Source: Tetragonia tetragonoides (taxonomy: Eukaryota > Streptophyta > Magnoliopsida > Caryophyllales > Aizoaceae). From it: 64,000 bases of DNA. Numbering within the stretch: the stretch's first letter is position 1; every line of letters starts with the position of its first letter. Below are positions 1-12,189 of the stretch, in pieces. Location: contig CM076147.1 of NCBI GenBank assembly GCA_038025085.1, positions 10,078,001-10,142,000 on the forward strand. The letters are read 5' to 3'. The translations under genes were made by a program, and so were the position numbers. The notes under the pieces are model-generated. The model was not told the origin of the DNA, made no database searches, and saw nothing but the letters and a program-made list of their open reading frames with translations.

Positions 1-600
1 GGGTCGTGGCCATAGCCATAGCTTCCATTGACGTCAAATACTCTGATTCTGAATTGCTCCATAAATTCCTCTTCTTCAGCATATACAAAGATGTCAAAGT
101 CACCGTCTTCAATGGCTTCAGTACAGTACCAATTTGGGCATTTCCCCCTTTTCTCTCCTTGTGGTTCTGTTTTGGGCTTCTCTGATTTTCAACTATTTTT
201 GTAGGTTTTTGTTGGTTCATGTTGCGATTGATCTTGTGGGTTTGCATTTTGTTGTTGGATTTCAGCTGGGTTTTTATTTGCAAATTTGATAATGGGGTTT
301 AGTTGTGGTTTCTGATTTAATTGGTGGTCAAGTAGATGTGGATTTGATTGGCAGCCATGGTCGTGGGGATGAGAAGTTGTTGCTACAGCATCTCGATTCT
401 CCATGGGGTGAAAGGGGAGAGAGAGATTGGGAGGGCTTATGCGTCTTTTTGCCAAGCAAAACATGCCAGCATATCAAAATGAAAACGGAACCAAACGTCC
501 GTTTGGTTGAGGTCCTCATTCCAGCAAGAATATAATTCAGGTCCTTGTTCTACTTTTTCGAGAAAGTTCAGGTCCTGATTTGGTTGTTAACTGGAAATTA
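1..600. other. Left-edge sequence, possible partial exon
   Basis: No gene can be named here. Bases 1-115 are open on the minus strand in a frame rich in acidic residues (a run AEEEEF and a later VNGSYGYG), with an AG acceptor-like site near 116. The plus strand is also open over the same stretch, so coding direction is undecided. From about 190 to 540 the sequence is GT- and T-rich with short overlapping open frames and no recognisable domain. It could be the edge of a gene lying left of the window, or plain intergenic DNA. Confidence 0.2.
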
Positions 601-1046
601 AAGTATTAAACTTGAAGGTAAATAGGGAACCTACATGCCAAAATCAACTTGTCTTGGCTTATGTGCATAAAGCAAATTATAGAGCTTTTGTGAAATGGAT
701 AGAGTAATAAACAGTAAAATAAAAAAAAAAAAAAAAAGCCTATCCAATACCATGATACAAGTTGTACGGGTAGGGGTAGCAATAGTTTAGACAATTAGAC
801 CCACAATATCCAAACACAAGTGCTAAATATGATGAAGGAAAGTTCATTGTAGCTGACCACGGTAGGAATGTTAGTCCCAAAATTTAAAATTGTTGCTTGA
901 TGATGTGTGAAGGGCAAGAAGGAGGAGTAATAAACTAACAACTATCAGTTGAACATGCTCTAAGAGTTTAGAATTAAGGTGTTGAATATATTAGATGTTT
1001 ACATTCCATCCATGCTGAAGTTCCTCTTTTCCCAAACACGTGTAAT

Positions 1047-1238
1047 CAGTGGCGGATGGATATATAAGGTTAAGTATTCATGTGAATCCATTTGGGTTAA
1101 GTATTCATGTGAATCCATTTGGATTTTTTTTTTTATAAAATAAATCCTTTATAAAATTATTTTTTTTTACAATATTGGCGTATAAGTTAGAGTGATTGGG
1201 AGTGAATTCACTTGAACTAAATACAGACACCGCCATTG
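1047..1238. mobile_element. hAT-type MITE
   Basis: A 192-bp element bounded by CAGTGGCGG on the left and CCGCCATTG on the right, an inverted pair with one mismatch. It is flanked by CGTGTAAT (1039-1046) and TGTGTAAT (1239-1246), an 8-bp target-site duplication matching at 7 positions. The 8-bp TSD and CAGTGGCGG terminus are typical of hAT non-autonomous elements. A 27-bp unit is tandemly duplicated inside it (1068-1094 and 1095-1121). There is no coding capacity. Confidence 0.7.
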
Positions 1239-1888
1239 TGTGTAATATTTTCTTCGTCTTTTCATTTGTGGTTCATTGAACCAAAAAAAGAACACAAAAA
1301 AGAAAAACTAATGTGAAGTATTTTGTCAACAAACTTATTCAAATTATCGGAGCAACTCGTGATACGTGATCATTATCAACGGACCCTCAAGTGTGTTTTA
1401 ATATTTCTTATTTTCTCTTTTCAGTTTTCAGCAAAATATTTATTATGGCAAAGAGATATTGTTAAAAATAAGGGGTTTGCCATTTTCCAAATAAAAAAAT
1501 GGGATAAATGTATAAAACAAGTCAGAAATAAACATGAGAACGTAACGATTTGGTGGTTCCTTATCCAGTTTTGGCGGCATGCCAGAAGATCACCATGGCC
1601 ACTTATGGGTTAGAGAAGATGAGCACCATTTAACAATAAGAGGCCTTGAGATGTGTGCAAAGGCCATTTTTAATCTATTTGGCATGCACTAGTGTGAAAG
1701 CTGCAATATTCCCTATAGAAATTAGTACTATAGCAATAGTTTGGGCCCCCTTTTCGTCAAATCACCAATACTAATTGGACCCAATTACTGGAGTAGTTTC
1801 ATCCAAATCACTCTTATCTGCTGTACTCTAGTCCATTTGTTTTTCTTCCCCTATTTTCATGGCACAGCCTTTTACTTTTTTTGTGTTC
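1239..1888. other. Intergenic, no feature seen
   Basis: AT-rich sequence. The 96-codon open frame at 1323-1613 (plus) has no recognisable motif, no start context and no intron partner, and is not called as a gene. Confidence 0.4.
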
Positions 1889-1896
1889 CATTTGAC

Positions 1897-2490
1897 TAGA
1901 CTTGTCAATTGGGTCGGATCAAGTTGGGTTAGAATTATTAGCAGATCGAGTTGTTTAGAATAGGTTGAGAAATGTTCGACTCTGATCCAATATTGTTGGG
2001 GTCTAATCGACCCACCGACTCGAGTGACGCATTTAATTTTATTTTATTTTCGTCACTTATATATAGTCATATTTATATTTACAAACGATATATTTATAGA
2101 TATTTACTTTAATTGATAACTTGTATAAACTATACACGTATATATTTTTCACTTTTGGATATACAACTATATGATTTTTTTTTAATATTTGCCTTAATTA
2201 TTCGAGAAGTTGTACTATATCTTTCCCTCAATTTTAGCGCAGTTACAAGCAATATTTCTCATATTAAGATAATGAAGAGTTACCTAGAGAAAAAGTTAAC
2301 AAAAAGCAAGGCAACTGTTTTATATGGTTTTTAGGATATTGTAATCGAACTTTTGGTTTATATATTACAAATTGTTCTACTTTTCGGGTCAAAGGGTTGA
2401 CCCATTAACGGTTTGGGTTTGACCCAAGAAATATCGGTAATCGGATTCGGGTCATTTCGGGTTTCACGTCGAAGAAAATTGACAGTTCTG
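1897..2490. mobile_element. hAT-like MITE with GACCCG-rich ends
   Basis: The ends are TAGACTTGTCAATT (left) and AATTGACAGTTCTG (right), an imperfect terminal inverted repeat. The flanks CATTTGAC (1889-1896) and CCTTTGAC (2491-2498) form an 8-bp TSD with one mismatch. The subterminal parts carry GGGTCGG / GACCC repeats and the middle is very AT-rich. The same architecture recurs at 17056-17720, so these are two members of one family. Confidence 0.65.
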
Positions 2491-2518
2491 CCTTTGACGA
2501 GAAAATGCAAGATAATGG

Positions 2519-2758
2519 GGTATGTTCTTTAGAGTTTACCCGGTTAGTTCAAATTATTTCAGTGGTAATCTCGTGTCGTTCAATGCTCTTAAGTTCAAAA
2601 ATACACATTTTGTCTCACATATCAAGTGGCGTTTAATTTATAGTTCAGTTAAGTGGTGTTCATTTCAGTGAAATGGTAATCATTTTAGTTTGGTGGTGTT
2701 GAATAAATTTAAGTTTAATTGAATTCAATTCAAGTCAGTATAGCCTAAAAAACGCACC
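2519..2758. mobile_element. Tourist-like inverted-repeat element (possible)
   Basis: The left end GGGTATGTTCTTTAG and the complement of the right end GGGTGCGTTTTTTAG form a rough inverted repeat. The termini resemble the better-bounded element at 53581-53814. No clear 3-bp TSD remains, so the boundaries are tentative. The interior has repeated TTCAGT/AAGTGG words and no open frame of note. Confidence 0.4.
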
Positions 2759-3117
2759 CGGCCGGCCCAGTCGATCAACATGTAGGTGAATCATAAAATA
2801 AATAGAATCGTTTCCATATTTTATTTTATTTTAGTAGGAACAATCTTCACCACTCCAATACATTATTTAACGCATTAAATATAATATTTGTGGATACTTG
2901 CCACATGTTAAATATTTTAATTTACCTTTTAAATTTTTGTGTACAATTGAAAATGTGACAAACATCCATCAAATGGGGAAATGGTGTATTGTAGAGGATT
3001 TCAATTCAAAATAAAAAGATTCTATGTTTCCATGTCTCAATGGCTACAACTCCTTAATTAGTCCTTTACTATTTATCGGCCCCTGCAATTCTAGTAGCCC
3101 ATGTTAGTGCCTCTAAT

Positions 3118-3664
3118 TAGGGATGTAAATGGATTCATCATTCGCGGATATCCAATACACTCGAACCAACTATATGGATAAACCCGAATAAATAAATTCT
3201 TTCGCGGATGACGGATGGAGCGGGTGACGGATGAAGTTGGATTCGGGTGGAACTTTCTCATCCGCTAACCCACTCCGCGAACCCATTTACCAATCCGTTT
3301 AGTTAATATAATATAAAGATTAAAAAATCATCTATATTTTGTATGATATGTAAGGTTTTAATGTATGACATTAGTATATTATAGTTATTTATTTTGTGTT
3401 TTTGTTGTATGGACCTTTTAAGTATGATATTTGGAGGAAAAATATTGATTTAGGAGATATTTTACAAATAATACATGTTATTAAATATCACCAATTTATA
3501 ATCCGTTTATCATTCGCTCCATCTGTTAATCCGCGGATGATGGATGGAGCGAATTAGGGTTGGATGATTCGCGGGTGACGGATAGAGCGGATGGAGCGGG
3601 TGAACTTCGTGGATGGAGCAGATGATGGGTCATCCGCACTGAATCCGATCCATTTATATCCCTA
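3118..3664. mobile_element. hAT-type MITE, 547 bp
   Basis: The terminal inverted repeat is TAGGGATGTAAATGGATTCA at the left against TGAATCCGATCCATTTATA-TCCCTA at the right. It is flanked on both sides by a perfect 8-bp duplication, CCTCTAAT (3110-3117 and 3665-3672), diagnostic of hAT-type insertion. Both arms carry degenerate repeats of GGATGGAGCGGGTGACGG. No transposase frame is present. The short minus open frame at 3526-3711 lies in the arm repeats and is an artefact. Confidence 0.85.
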
Positions 3665-3712
3665 CCTCTAATCAAGCCTGAGCTTTTGCTTGTAATGTAG
3701 ATCTCATTCATA

Positions 3713-4896
3713 AGGGTGTTTTTCTGAACTGAACTTATTTTTACTGAATCTACAATTACAAAGAATAAATTTGTTCTTTGGCTTACCGAACTCTACTAAA
3801 TTTTTCTGAACTGAACTTCTTCTTACTGAACTGAACTGAATTTTACTGAACTGAACTGAATTTTATTGAATATTTCAGGGAGAAGGTTAGGAGAACAAGT
3901 CCTTAGTACAAAAATTTGGTTCACGTATAGTCCGTATAGTGTTCCTTGTAACTAAAAAAAAAACCCACTAAGCTAACTGTTCTGTATTGTATGAATTGGA
4001 CTGTAATGTATGTACTGAATAATGTAAGAGAAAAAAGAAAGTTGCCGAACTATATTGAAGAGAATTGAACTGCGTCGAACTTCATTGAAATGAATTAAAG
4101 TGAGTTGAACATATATAGAATGTGAGAGAAAAAAATATGCCGCATGTTTAAATTAACTTGACATGATCGAACTCTAAATTATGAAATGTGAAAGTGAAAA
4201 GAACATAACTTAAAATTGTATATGTGCATGTTTTGTGATGGAAAAATATAGGGTCTTAATATAAGTAATCCCAATACTGAAGTTGGCATACACATGTTTG
4301 GCTGCGAAAGTGAATTCCGTCGACCAAACTATTTAAATTTCGTCGCACAAGGCTTTTTTTTTTGTTGTTGTGCAACTTACAAGTTACAATTGTAATGTAC
4401 TGATCAATAAGTCTTGTATAAGGTCGCCTCAAGATGAGGACTAGCATAACGTCAATATGATATTATACTTGTATGAGAGGTCTCACATTAAAGCCGCCTT
4501 ATACGAGATTTTGTGTTTGTCAAATTCTCATTGAGCCCTCTTTGATTTTTATTCCCGTTGACTATTTGCTGATCTTTAAAAAACATCTTCTTTTTTTATT
4601 TAAGAAATCCTTAAGAATCATCTTTTTTTGAGTGACTTTAAGAATCATCTTTGATCCTTTTTATTTTCAGTTTTTTTTTTATTAATTGTTTTTGTGTGTG
4701 TGTACATAAACATATGATACGCCTTAACATATGGAGTTGTTTCTCAGCATTATTCTCTCCCAGTTATATTGATTCTGACATTATTGTATGCTAATATATT
4801 TCACTCTCAAGGAAACAGAATGCCAAAAAAGCTAGTATATGTAATGACTAGACATCATTGACCTTCTCCTAAACGTGCAACTCTCTCTTCTATATG
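3713..4896. other. Repeat-derived intergenic DNA rich in CTGAACTGAA
   Basis: 3713-3880 begins GGGTGTTTTTCTGAAC after TAA and contains many CTGAACTGAA words, like the Tourist-like element at 53581-53814; no right end was found, so it may be a truncated relative. 3890-4896 is AT-rich with no gene, RNA or bounded repeat that I can support. Confidence 0.4.
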
Positions 4897-5048
4897 TTTT
4901 TTTTTGAGTAAAAGATAGATGCATTAAACATTAATAAGAGTAGCGTTACAAAAGTCAAATACAATTATATCCATAACCGTCTCCGGGCTACCCCCAATCC
5001 AGACTCGACCCACAAAGGAAACCTGGTTCAAGTGAGCAAGCTCATGTG

Positions 5049-6399
5049 CTACCCAATTTCCTTCACGCCTAACATGATGCCACTGGATACTAATAAAAAA
5101 GAAGCTAATAAACGATGAAAATCATTTAAAACTACACCTATACTAGAAATAGGTTGAGCATTGCTATTTAGTTGCTGCATAAGAGATAAGCAGTCACTTT
5201 CCATCACAAGTTTTGTACTCCCAGCTTGCAAAGCATCAGAAGCCCATAGTGGATAACTTGAGCTTCTGCTAGCTCTACATCCCAGTCCACAGCAACTTGT
5301 TTCACAGCGGAACGCAGCACCTCGCCCTTATCCTCACGGATAATCGCACCTAAGCCCGCACCTCCTCCACGCAAGAAGCCAGCATCAACGTTCACCTTGA
5401 CCCAACAAAGGCTGTGGTAACTCCCACTTGCAGTGCGCCTCAGTGGGTATTGCCTTCGTCAACATGCTCCCTTGCGCTTCTCGATAGTTATTCAGCAAGC
5501 TAACAGCTTTGTCCCAGACCTGCACAGGCTCCCGTGTGTGAATTGCCTCATTTCTCATATTCCAAGCTGCCCAGCTGCAAACTATAATTTTTTCGAACTC
5601 ATTATTCTCTAATGACATTCTCCAGCGTTCTAACCACTCCAATACACTAGTATACTTGTCATCTTCTAGTATAGATGACAAACCAAAAGTATCCCAAAGT
5701 TTTTCTATCACAGGACAGTAACACAAAGCATGGAGTTCTGACTCACCATACCTTCCACATCTCATGCACATGTCATCTGCTCCTTCGATCCTCCTCTTGA
5801 CATTAACTCGGGCCGGGAGCGCTCCAGCACACGCTCGCCAGGTAAAGCTAGGAATTTTGGGAGGTATATTGGCATGCCAAATCGATCTCCAGGGCAATAT
5901 ATTTTCCATATCTGATATCTATTTCTAACACTTCCTTTGATGACAAAGAACAGGACGCAGTATCTTCCCCACTTCGACTCCATCGTGCAAAATAATACCC
6001 CTATTTTACTGAGTAATGCCCATCCTTTGTATAGTGCCACCTCAACTTATCACTGGGCCAGTTAAAGCATAAAGGTATGCCCTGGATTTCGTCAGCTTCG
6101 AAAGGGAGGAACATCGATCGAATCTCAGCTTAATCTCACCTTACCTCCTCCTCAACAATAAGCTCACTAACCTTCATATTCTAGTACTCAATTGCCATAG
6201 GAGAGATAACTTTAAAAGAAGGGGGACGAGACATCCAAGGACAACTCCACACCGCAATACTCTTCCTATCACCTACCAGGCTACCACCCATCTGCAGCCT
6301 TTCTCACGAATCCATCGTGCACTGAAAATGCTTCGCCAAACATAGCTCGGCCTATGACCAAGAGAAGCCTCCATAAAGTCAGCCTTAGGAAAGTACCTC
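5049..6399 (-). pseudogene. LINE zinc-binding region plus RNase H (3' part)
   Basis: Minus-strand remains of the C-terminal half of the LINE polyprotein. From 6399 downward the frame gives YFPKADFMEASLGHRPSYVW, the usual sequence following the RT thumb in plant LINEs, then a zinc-binding stretch with CMRCGRYGESELHALCYCP (about 5790-5715). RNase H follows, with NVDAGFLRGGGAGLGAIIRE and a MESDC motif (about 5395-5170). The coding line is broken into at least three frames with no intact product. The reading at 6399 continues that at 13413 once the intervening element is skipped. Confidence 0.85.
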
Positions 6400-7613
6400 T
6401 GTTGAGCAATTGAGTTTTGAATATGACAAACTTATGTAATTATAAAGTAATGCTACTTAACTTGTGTGTTAGTGTTTCAAGAATTTATTTATGCAAGAGT
6501 TTGCAAGATAAAGATCAAGAAGAAGACACACGTTATTCTCAAGCTTTCTAGGTTATTTATTTATTTCTTAGAGTTCATGTTAAAGCTTTGCAATAATTAA
6601 TACGTGCAATTTATATTTATTAGGCAACAAATTAATAAACGTATAAAATGGTCTTTGTGTTTGGGAACGGTCCTTGAAACTTCAGTGTTCACTGGAACGT
6701 TGCCTACACACATATAAGGATACGTTCAATCGACTGAGTTAAATTTAAGATCAGTATCTTAAATTTAATCTCTTAATATTTATATCCTTTTTATTGTGCC
6801 AAAGATATTATTTGCAAAGAGATTTTTCTGAAATCTATTTATTCTTATATTTGGTTACATGGCTTTTAACTAGGAAGAAAATACTTTCTATAAAGATATT
6901 TATTTTATTTTCTTCATAAAAACTGATTTGGATATATATGCTTTATATGATAAAGATATTCTTCTTTATGTAAATCTTGTTTACCAAGTCAAGGAAAAAG
7001 AGATTTGGTTTCCTAGTTGCAAATAGGTTTCCTAGCTGATTTTTACTTCTTGGTTATGCCTATAAAAAGAAGTCTGATTCATTAATCAGTTGGACGCCTC
7101 TCTCCGCCGCATTGAACGTAACTATTATCTTGAGAGAGTGTTGATCACAAACGTTTATACACTATAGAGAACGTTGCCTAATAGTTATAAGTTTCACACG
7201 TTATATTCATTGTAAAGCTATAGGTTTTATATTGTACCTTTCTACTTATTGAAGTTCATCAAGGTAACATTGTTTCATTGATTAGGACAGCTAGAGTTAG
7301 TTGTTCAGAGATTGGATTGGGTGAGTGCCTAAGTGCGTTTGGCTTGGAAGAGTTTCTAAGTGCGTTTGGCTTGGACGAGTGTTCGAGTGCGAGATTAAGT
7401 TAGAGTTAACTTGATCTATTTGTACTATTCTCTTAATAAAAGAAGTAGTCTTTAAAGTCCTTCGGGCCGTGATTTTTCATCCTTTGTGAGTTACAAAAGG
7501 TTTTCCACGTAAATCGTGAGTACTTTAATTCTAGTTCTTTTTACTTGTTTTAATTCCGCAAATTTGGGGTAACACAATTCACCCCCCCTCTTGTGTACCT
7601 TGTGCTACTAACA
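6400..7613 (+). repeat. 5' LTR of the Sirevirus-type element
   Basis: Begins TGTTGAGCAATTGAG and ends GTGCTACTAACA. The matching 3' LTR differs by a few substitutions and small indels. A TATA-like TGCCTATAAAAAG lies near 7056-7068, a plausible start for the element's own transcript. Confidence 0.95.
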
Positions 7614-7615
7614 AT

Positions 7616-7631
7616 TGGTATCAGAGCCTCG
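7616..7631 (+). other. Primer-binding site (initiator tRNA-Met)
   Basis: TGGTATCAGAGCCTCG lies two bases inside the 5' LTR. The first 12 bases match the standard plant LTR-retrotransposon site complementary to the 3' end of initiator methionine tRNA. Confidence 0.9.
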
Positions 7632-7665
7632 TTTTCTCTTAGATACAGGTTCACGCTTGAAGAGA

Positions 7666-9750
7666 ATGTCGATCTCAAACACATCGAATGGTATTAAAGA
7701 GGGTCAATCTGCTGTGAGACCTCCATTCTTCGACGGGCGCAACTACTCTAGATGGAAAAATCGTATGGAAATTTACATTAAATCTGAAGACTATCAGGTA
7801 TGGAAAGTAGTTAAGAATGGACCGTTTAAAATTATTGACATGGCAGGTAAAGAAGTAGAAGAGGATAAATGGACTGAAACTAATTTTAGAAACATTGAAA
7901 AAATGCTAAAGCAATGAAATTTTTACACTGTGCCTTAGATTCTGATGAATTTAATAGAATATCTGCTTGTTCTAGTGCTAAAGAAATTTGGGATACTTTA
8001 CAAACTGCTCATGAAGGATCTAATGAAGTGAAATTGTCTAAAATCGATTTATTAGTTCAACAATATGAATCTTTGAGATGAAGAAAAACGAATCGATTAA
8101 GGATATGTTTACTCGCTTTACTATTATTATAAATGAGCTAAAGTCTCTTGGCAGAGAATATGCAGTGGAAGATCAAGTTAGAAAAATTCTGAGGAGTCTA
8201 CCGAATACAGGACATTGGATGCCTAAAGTTACTGCAATTCAAGAAGCTAGGGATCTCACAAAACTACAACTGGACCAACTGATGGGATCTCTGTTAACTC
8301 ATGAGATGAAACTTGAAATTCGAGCCCCAAAGTCATCAAACAAAGATAGAGGACTTGCTTTCAAGGCCAATGAAGATGATGAGCCAATCGGAGATTTTGA
8401 TGAATATGATATTATGTTTATTGTCAAAAAGTTTTCCAAATACTTAAAAAAATTTAAATCTAAGAAAAACTCTAGCAAAAATAAAAATTACTCCACTAAT
8501 GTTTACAAGCAAAATATTAATGATGGACTTTGTCATAAATGCAGGTTACCTGGACATATGATAAATCAATGCCCACTGTGGGATATGGAGAAGAAGAAAG
8601 ATAAAAGAGCAAATTTATCACCGCAATAGACAAAGAGCTAGACAAAGTGATGGCTGCATTGAGAGAAGAAGAAGTAGATTCGGAAGAAGAAGAAGAAGAA
8701 CATCCTCCGCAAGCCCACCTAGCGCTTATGGCAATTTTGGATGATGAGACCGATGATGAAGAAGATATCTAGGTATCTATGAACGAATTGAAATCTAAAC
8801 TATCTTTTTTTTCAAAAGAAAAATTGATTAATGCCATGAATGTTGTTGTTAATAGTTCTCAAGAGACCTTGTCTAAAATCAAAGAAGAGGCTGAAAATAG
8901 TTGTTTAACCTTGACGAATGAAATTAATGAACTAAAAGATAGGATTAACACTCTTGAGAAATTAGAAAAGATATCCACTGTTAAGATATGTGAAGTAGAG
9001 AAAAGCAATGAAACCCTAACTATACTCAATAACAATTTGCAGGAAGAAAAGGAAGTCATGTATGATAAAAAGAAAGTCTTAGAAAAAGAAAATAGTTATC
9101 TTAAAGAAAAGAACGTCATCTTAGAAAAGGAAAGAGGAACGTTGGAGAAGAATTTGAAACAACGTTCCCAAGATTTTGTAAAGGAAAAACGCTTAAACGA
9201 AAAAATAGTAAAAGAAAAGGGAACGTTGGGTAAAAACTTGAAGGAACGTTCTATAAAATTAGAGAAGCTAAATCATAAACTGAACTTCATAAAAGGATCT
9301 GACGCCTCCACTAGTTCTATGGATCATTCCCATACCTTTCAGAAACGTTTGGACAAAGTTAGTGAGGAGAATGAGACCCTTAAACAGAAACTATCTAATT
9401 TGGAGAAAACTAGTACCACACACAAAGAAAACTTGTGGTATATTGGACAAAAAACTTATGAGATGTATATGAAGCATGTCAATACACATTCCAATCAAAG
9501 AATTAGGACCATAGCTAAATCTAGTCGTAAAAAGAAATATAGAAAATATGTTGATGTGCTAGAAAATCGTGTTTGCATGCATTGTGGTCTTATTGGTCAT
9601 TTTACTTATGAATATCCTAAGAAATTATTTTATGATAAGAACAATGTTACGTTTAAACAAATATGGGTTAGGAAATATTCTTTGCATACTATTAATGCTA
9701 CTAACCCAAAGGGAACCAAAAAAGTTTGGGTTCCCAAAAGCAAGAATTGA
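7666..9750 (+). pseudogene. Broken gag of the Sirevirus-type element
   Basis: Encodes a Copia-type Gag in fragments. An N-terminal segment (from ATG 7666) has the DUF4219/UBN2 start PPFFDGRNYSRWKNRMEIY. The frame shifts near the A6 run at 7898-7903, again near 8075, and again near 8626, and a TAG stop lies at 8770-8772. The middle segment ends with a zinc knuckle CHKCRLPGHMINQC that fits CX2CX4HX4C. An acidic Glu/Asp-rich stretch follows. The last 323 codons (8779-9750) are mostly Lys/Glu/Leu-rich coiled coil and end with a second knuckle whose fourth ligand is replaced (CMHCGLIGHFTYEY). With four lesions no full Gag can be made. Confidence 0.85.
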
Positions 9751-12175
9751 TTGACTTGTGCAGGTTGTATGAGAGGGAGTAAACATAGTATTGACTAATT
9801 ATATCATGTTTGGATTTAACTTGAATTACTCTCACTCTTGGCCATTGAGAGTGAATGTGATGATATTTAGTGACAATATGAGATGAAGAATTATCAAGAG
9901 GAATAAGGTTAGTAAGTCACTGACATATACTCTCTAAATAAGTGTTCTTGGTAGATGTATGTTTTAATGAAAAATTTATTTGATATTACTTGGCTACGTG
10001 ATAGGGGAAACTTGCTGAATTTTATTGGTTATTATCATGTAGTTAATAATTTGGTGGAAAATTATTTACAAGGAGAATATTTATTATGCTTTGAGTTTAT
10101 TCCTTGAAAATAATTTATTTTACATATTAGTTTTGAATGATGATATTATTATTGATTGAAACATGTGAATGTGGTATTAATTTGAGGCACCCATTTACTA
10201 TAGATGGGTAGCATCTTAAATTGAAGCTTTGTTGATTGATTAATGGTTGATATTTTTACAAAAGCTTTACATAGAAAAGAATTTGAGAAGGATCATGCTT
10301 GATCTAGATATGATTATGCTTGATTAGTTAGTATCATACATATGATCCCACAATAATTGATTAGAAATTATTGATCTGTCATTGTTCATAATCGATGCTT
10401 ATTTACAAGGGTATAACATATGAGTCTTTGTTGATTTCATCTACATATGCATTAATATAAAGGACTCGCTATGTCTTACTAGATGCTATACTGATACCGC
10501 ATTTATTGTTTATTGTTATTATATCATGCATCTAAAACTTTCTTTTGTGCAAGACGAATTCTTTCTTAAAAGACTGATTATAATTTGAAACCACATTACA
10601 AGCCAAATCAGTCTTTGAAAATTTGAGCCATTAGAACACAATCAAGCTCCACAATGAAAAATTCCCTAACTATCTTTTTACCTCTTGCTAATGTCATGTT
10701 ATATATTTTGTTAGGGGGAATTATTGATGAGATATGATGTAATCCTTATTTGGAGATATTGTTGCATATCATAGAGTTATAATATCTATTTGGTTGTATA
10801 GGGGAAGTTATTAAAAAAGAAATTAGTCAAGTTTTGTGGGGAAGTTGTTGTAGCTTTCTAAAAAAAAAAAAAAAAAAAAAAAAGGAAAAAAAGAAGAAAA
10901 AGAAAGGTTTTGTAGCTTTCAACCAAAAAAAAAAAAAAAAAAAAAGAGAAAGAAAGAAAAGGTAAAACGTCAGTAGTGATACAAATATCCCTACACGTTA
11001 TTAACTTCATTTACTCTATTATGGAACGTTTCCACTATTCTTAGAACGTTCCTAAGGATAAAGAGTGAGCTTATTTTTTATGTGTACAGGGAGGAGAAAT
11101 AAGGAGTAATTCCTAATTGGAGTTATATATTTCTAATTGTTTTAAGGGGATATAAGGAAGAATTTCTTTTAATCTTAGGGATGCTTATCTTGTATAGAGA
11201 TGCTGTAAAAAAAAGGGTGGAGAAACGGCAAAGGTAGGACGTTAGGCTTTGGCATTCATTTATTGTTGTAAGTTTCATTGTCACCTAGTCGTCTACCATG
11301 TTGGAGAGATAAGGTATTCATATTGATTAGTGGGAGAAATAAGGGTACTTATTGCAACAATGATGTTTCAAAGTATTTTATCTTTACATTGCGACTAGAC
11401 CCTCTCAATATTCTCCTTATAATGTGACATTGGCTAAACCTTAAACCAACCAGTTTCTTCACTTTCCAACCATTACATCTCAAACCATGTTTCCTAAATC
11501 TAAAAGGAAGCACATTCTTAAGGGGAATGATCTCCTTGAACCAATAAATGATTCACATATGATTCATCCATCTTCATAATCAAATCATGACATGCCTCTA
11601 TCGTCTTGTAATTTAAACAAGGGCCTTTGATTTAAATTCCTTGGATGTTATGATGTGTACTTAAATATTAGATTGCTTTTGGTGTAGTCATAGCATCACT
11701 AGATTGTGCTTGAGCTACTTTAGTTATGCTTATGTTATGATTATCGTACTCTTGACTCTATCTTATGGTTTTGTAATGAGTTACCTTCCTTGTCTTGACC
11801 TATTAATCTTGTCGATGATGTCAAAAGGGGGAAGAGTATGTTGTGATGCTAGGTATTTAAGCTTTGATCTATCTAGTTTCAAAAAAGGTCTTATTAAATT
11901 TGATCTATCTTTGTCTTTTGTGCTAATACCACTATGGTCATCAATGGACTTCTTGATTATGAATGAAATACATGGATGACACATTTCATCATGAATGAGC
12001 TCTTTGATTATCTTGCTTTAATATTACGAGCTCTTGAATAAATGGTTATAATTATTATGTTTGATTGATCCCTCTATTCACTATGAATAGAAAGCGCTAC
12101 AATCTTTTATTTGTGCTTAATTATAATTGATTATTTTATTTTAGCACTATTATGCATCACAAGTTTGTCATCATC
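9751..12175 (+). other. Internal region of the Copia element without pol
   Basis: About 2.4 kb between gag and the 3' polypurine tract. It has no open frame over 100 codons. It has A-rich tracts at 10861-10945 and two G-rich motifs like the true polypurine tract: TTAGGGGGAATTATTGATGA (10711) and TCAAAAGGGGGAAGA (11821). A short pol scrap is listed separately. Confidence 0.75.
10243..10290 (+). pseudogene. Scrap of Copia RNase H C-terminus
   Basis: The 16 codons read MVDIFTKALHRKEFEK, matching the LADIFTKAL motif that ends nearly all plant Copia polyproteins. It shows that pol was once present and was removed between about 9750 and 10200, leaving only its 3' end. Confidence 0.7.
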
Positions 12176-12189
12176 AAAAAGGGGGAAAT

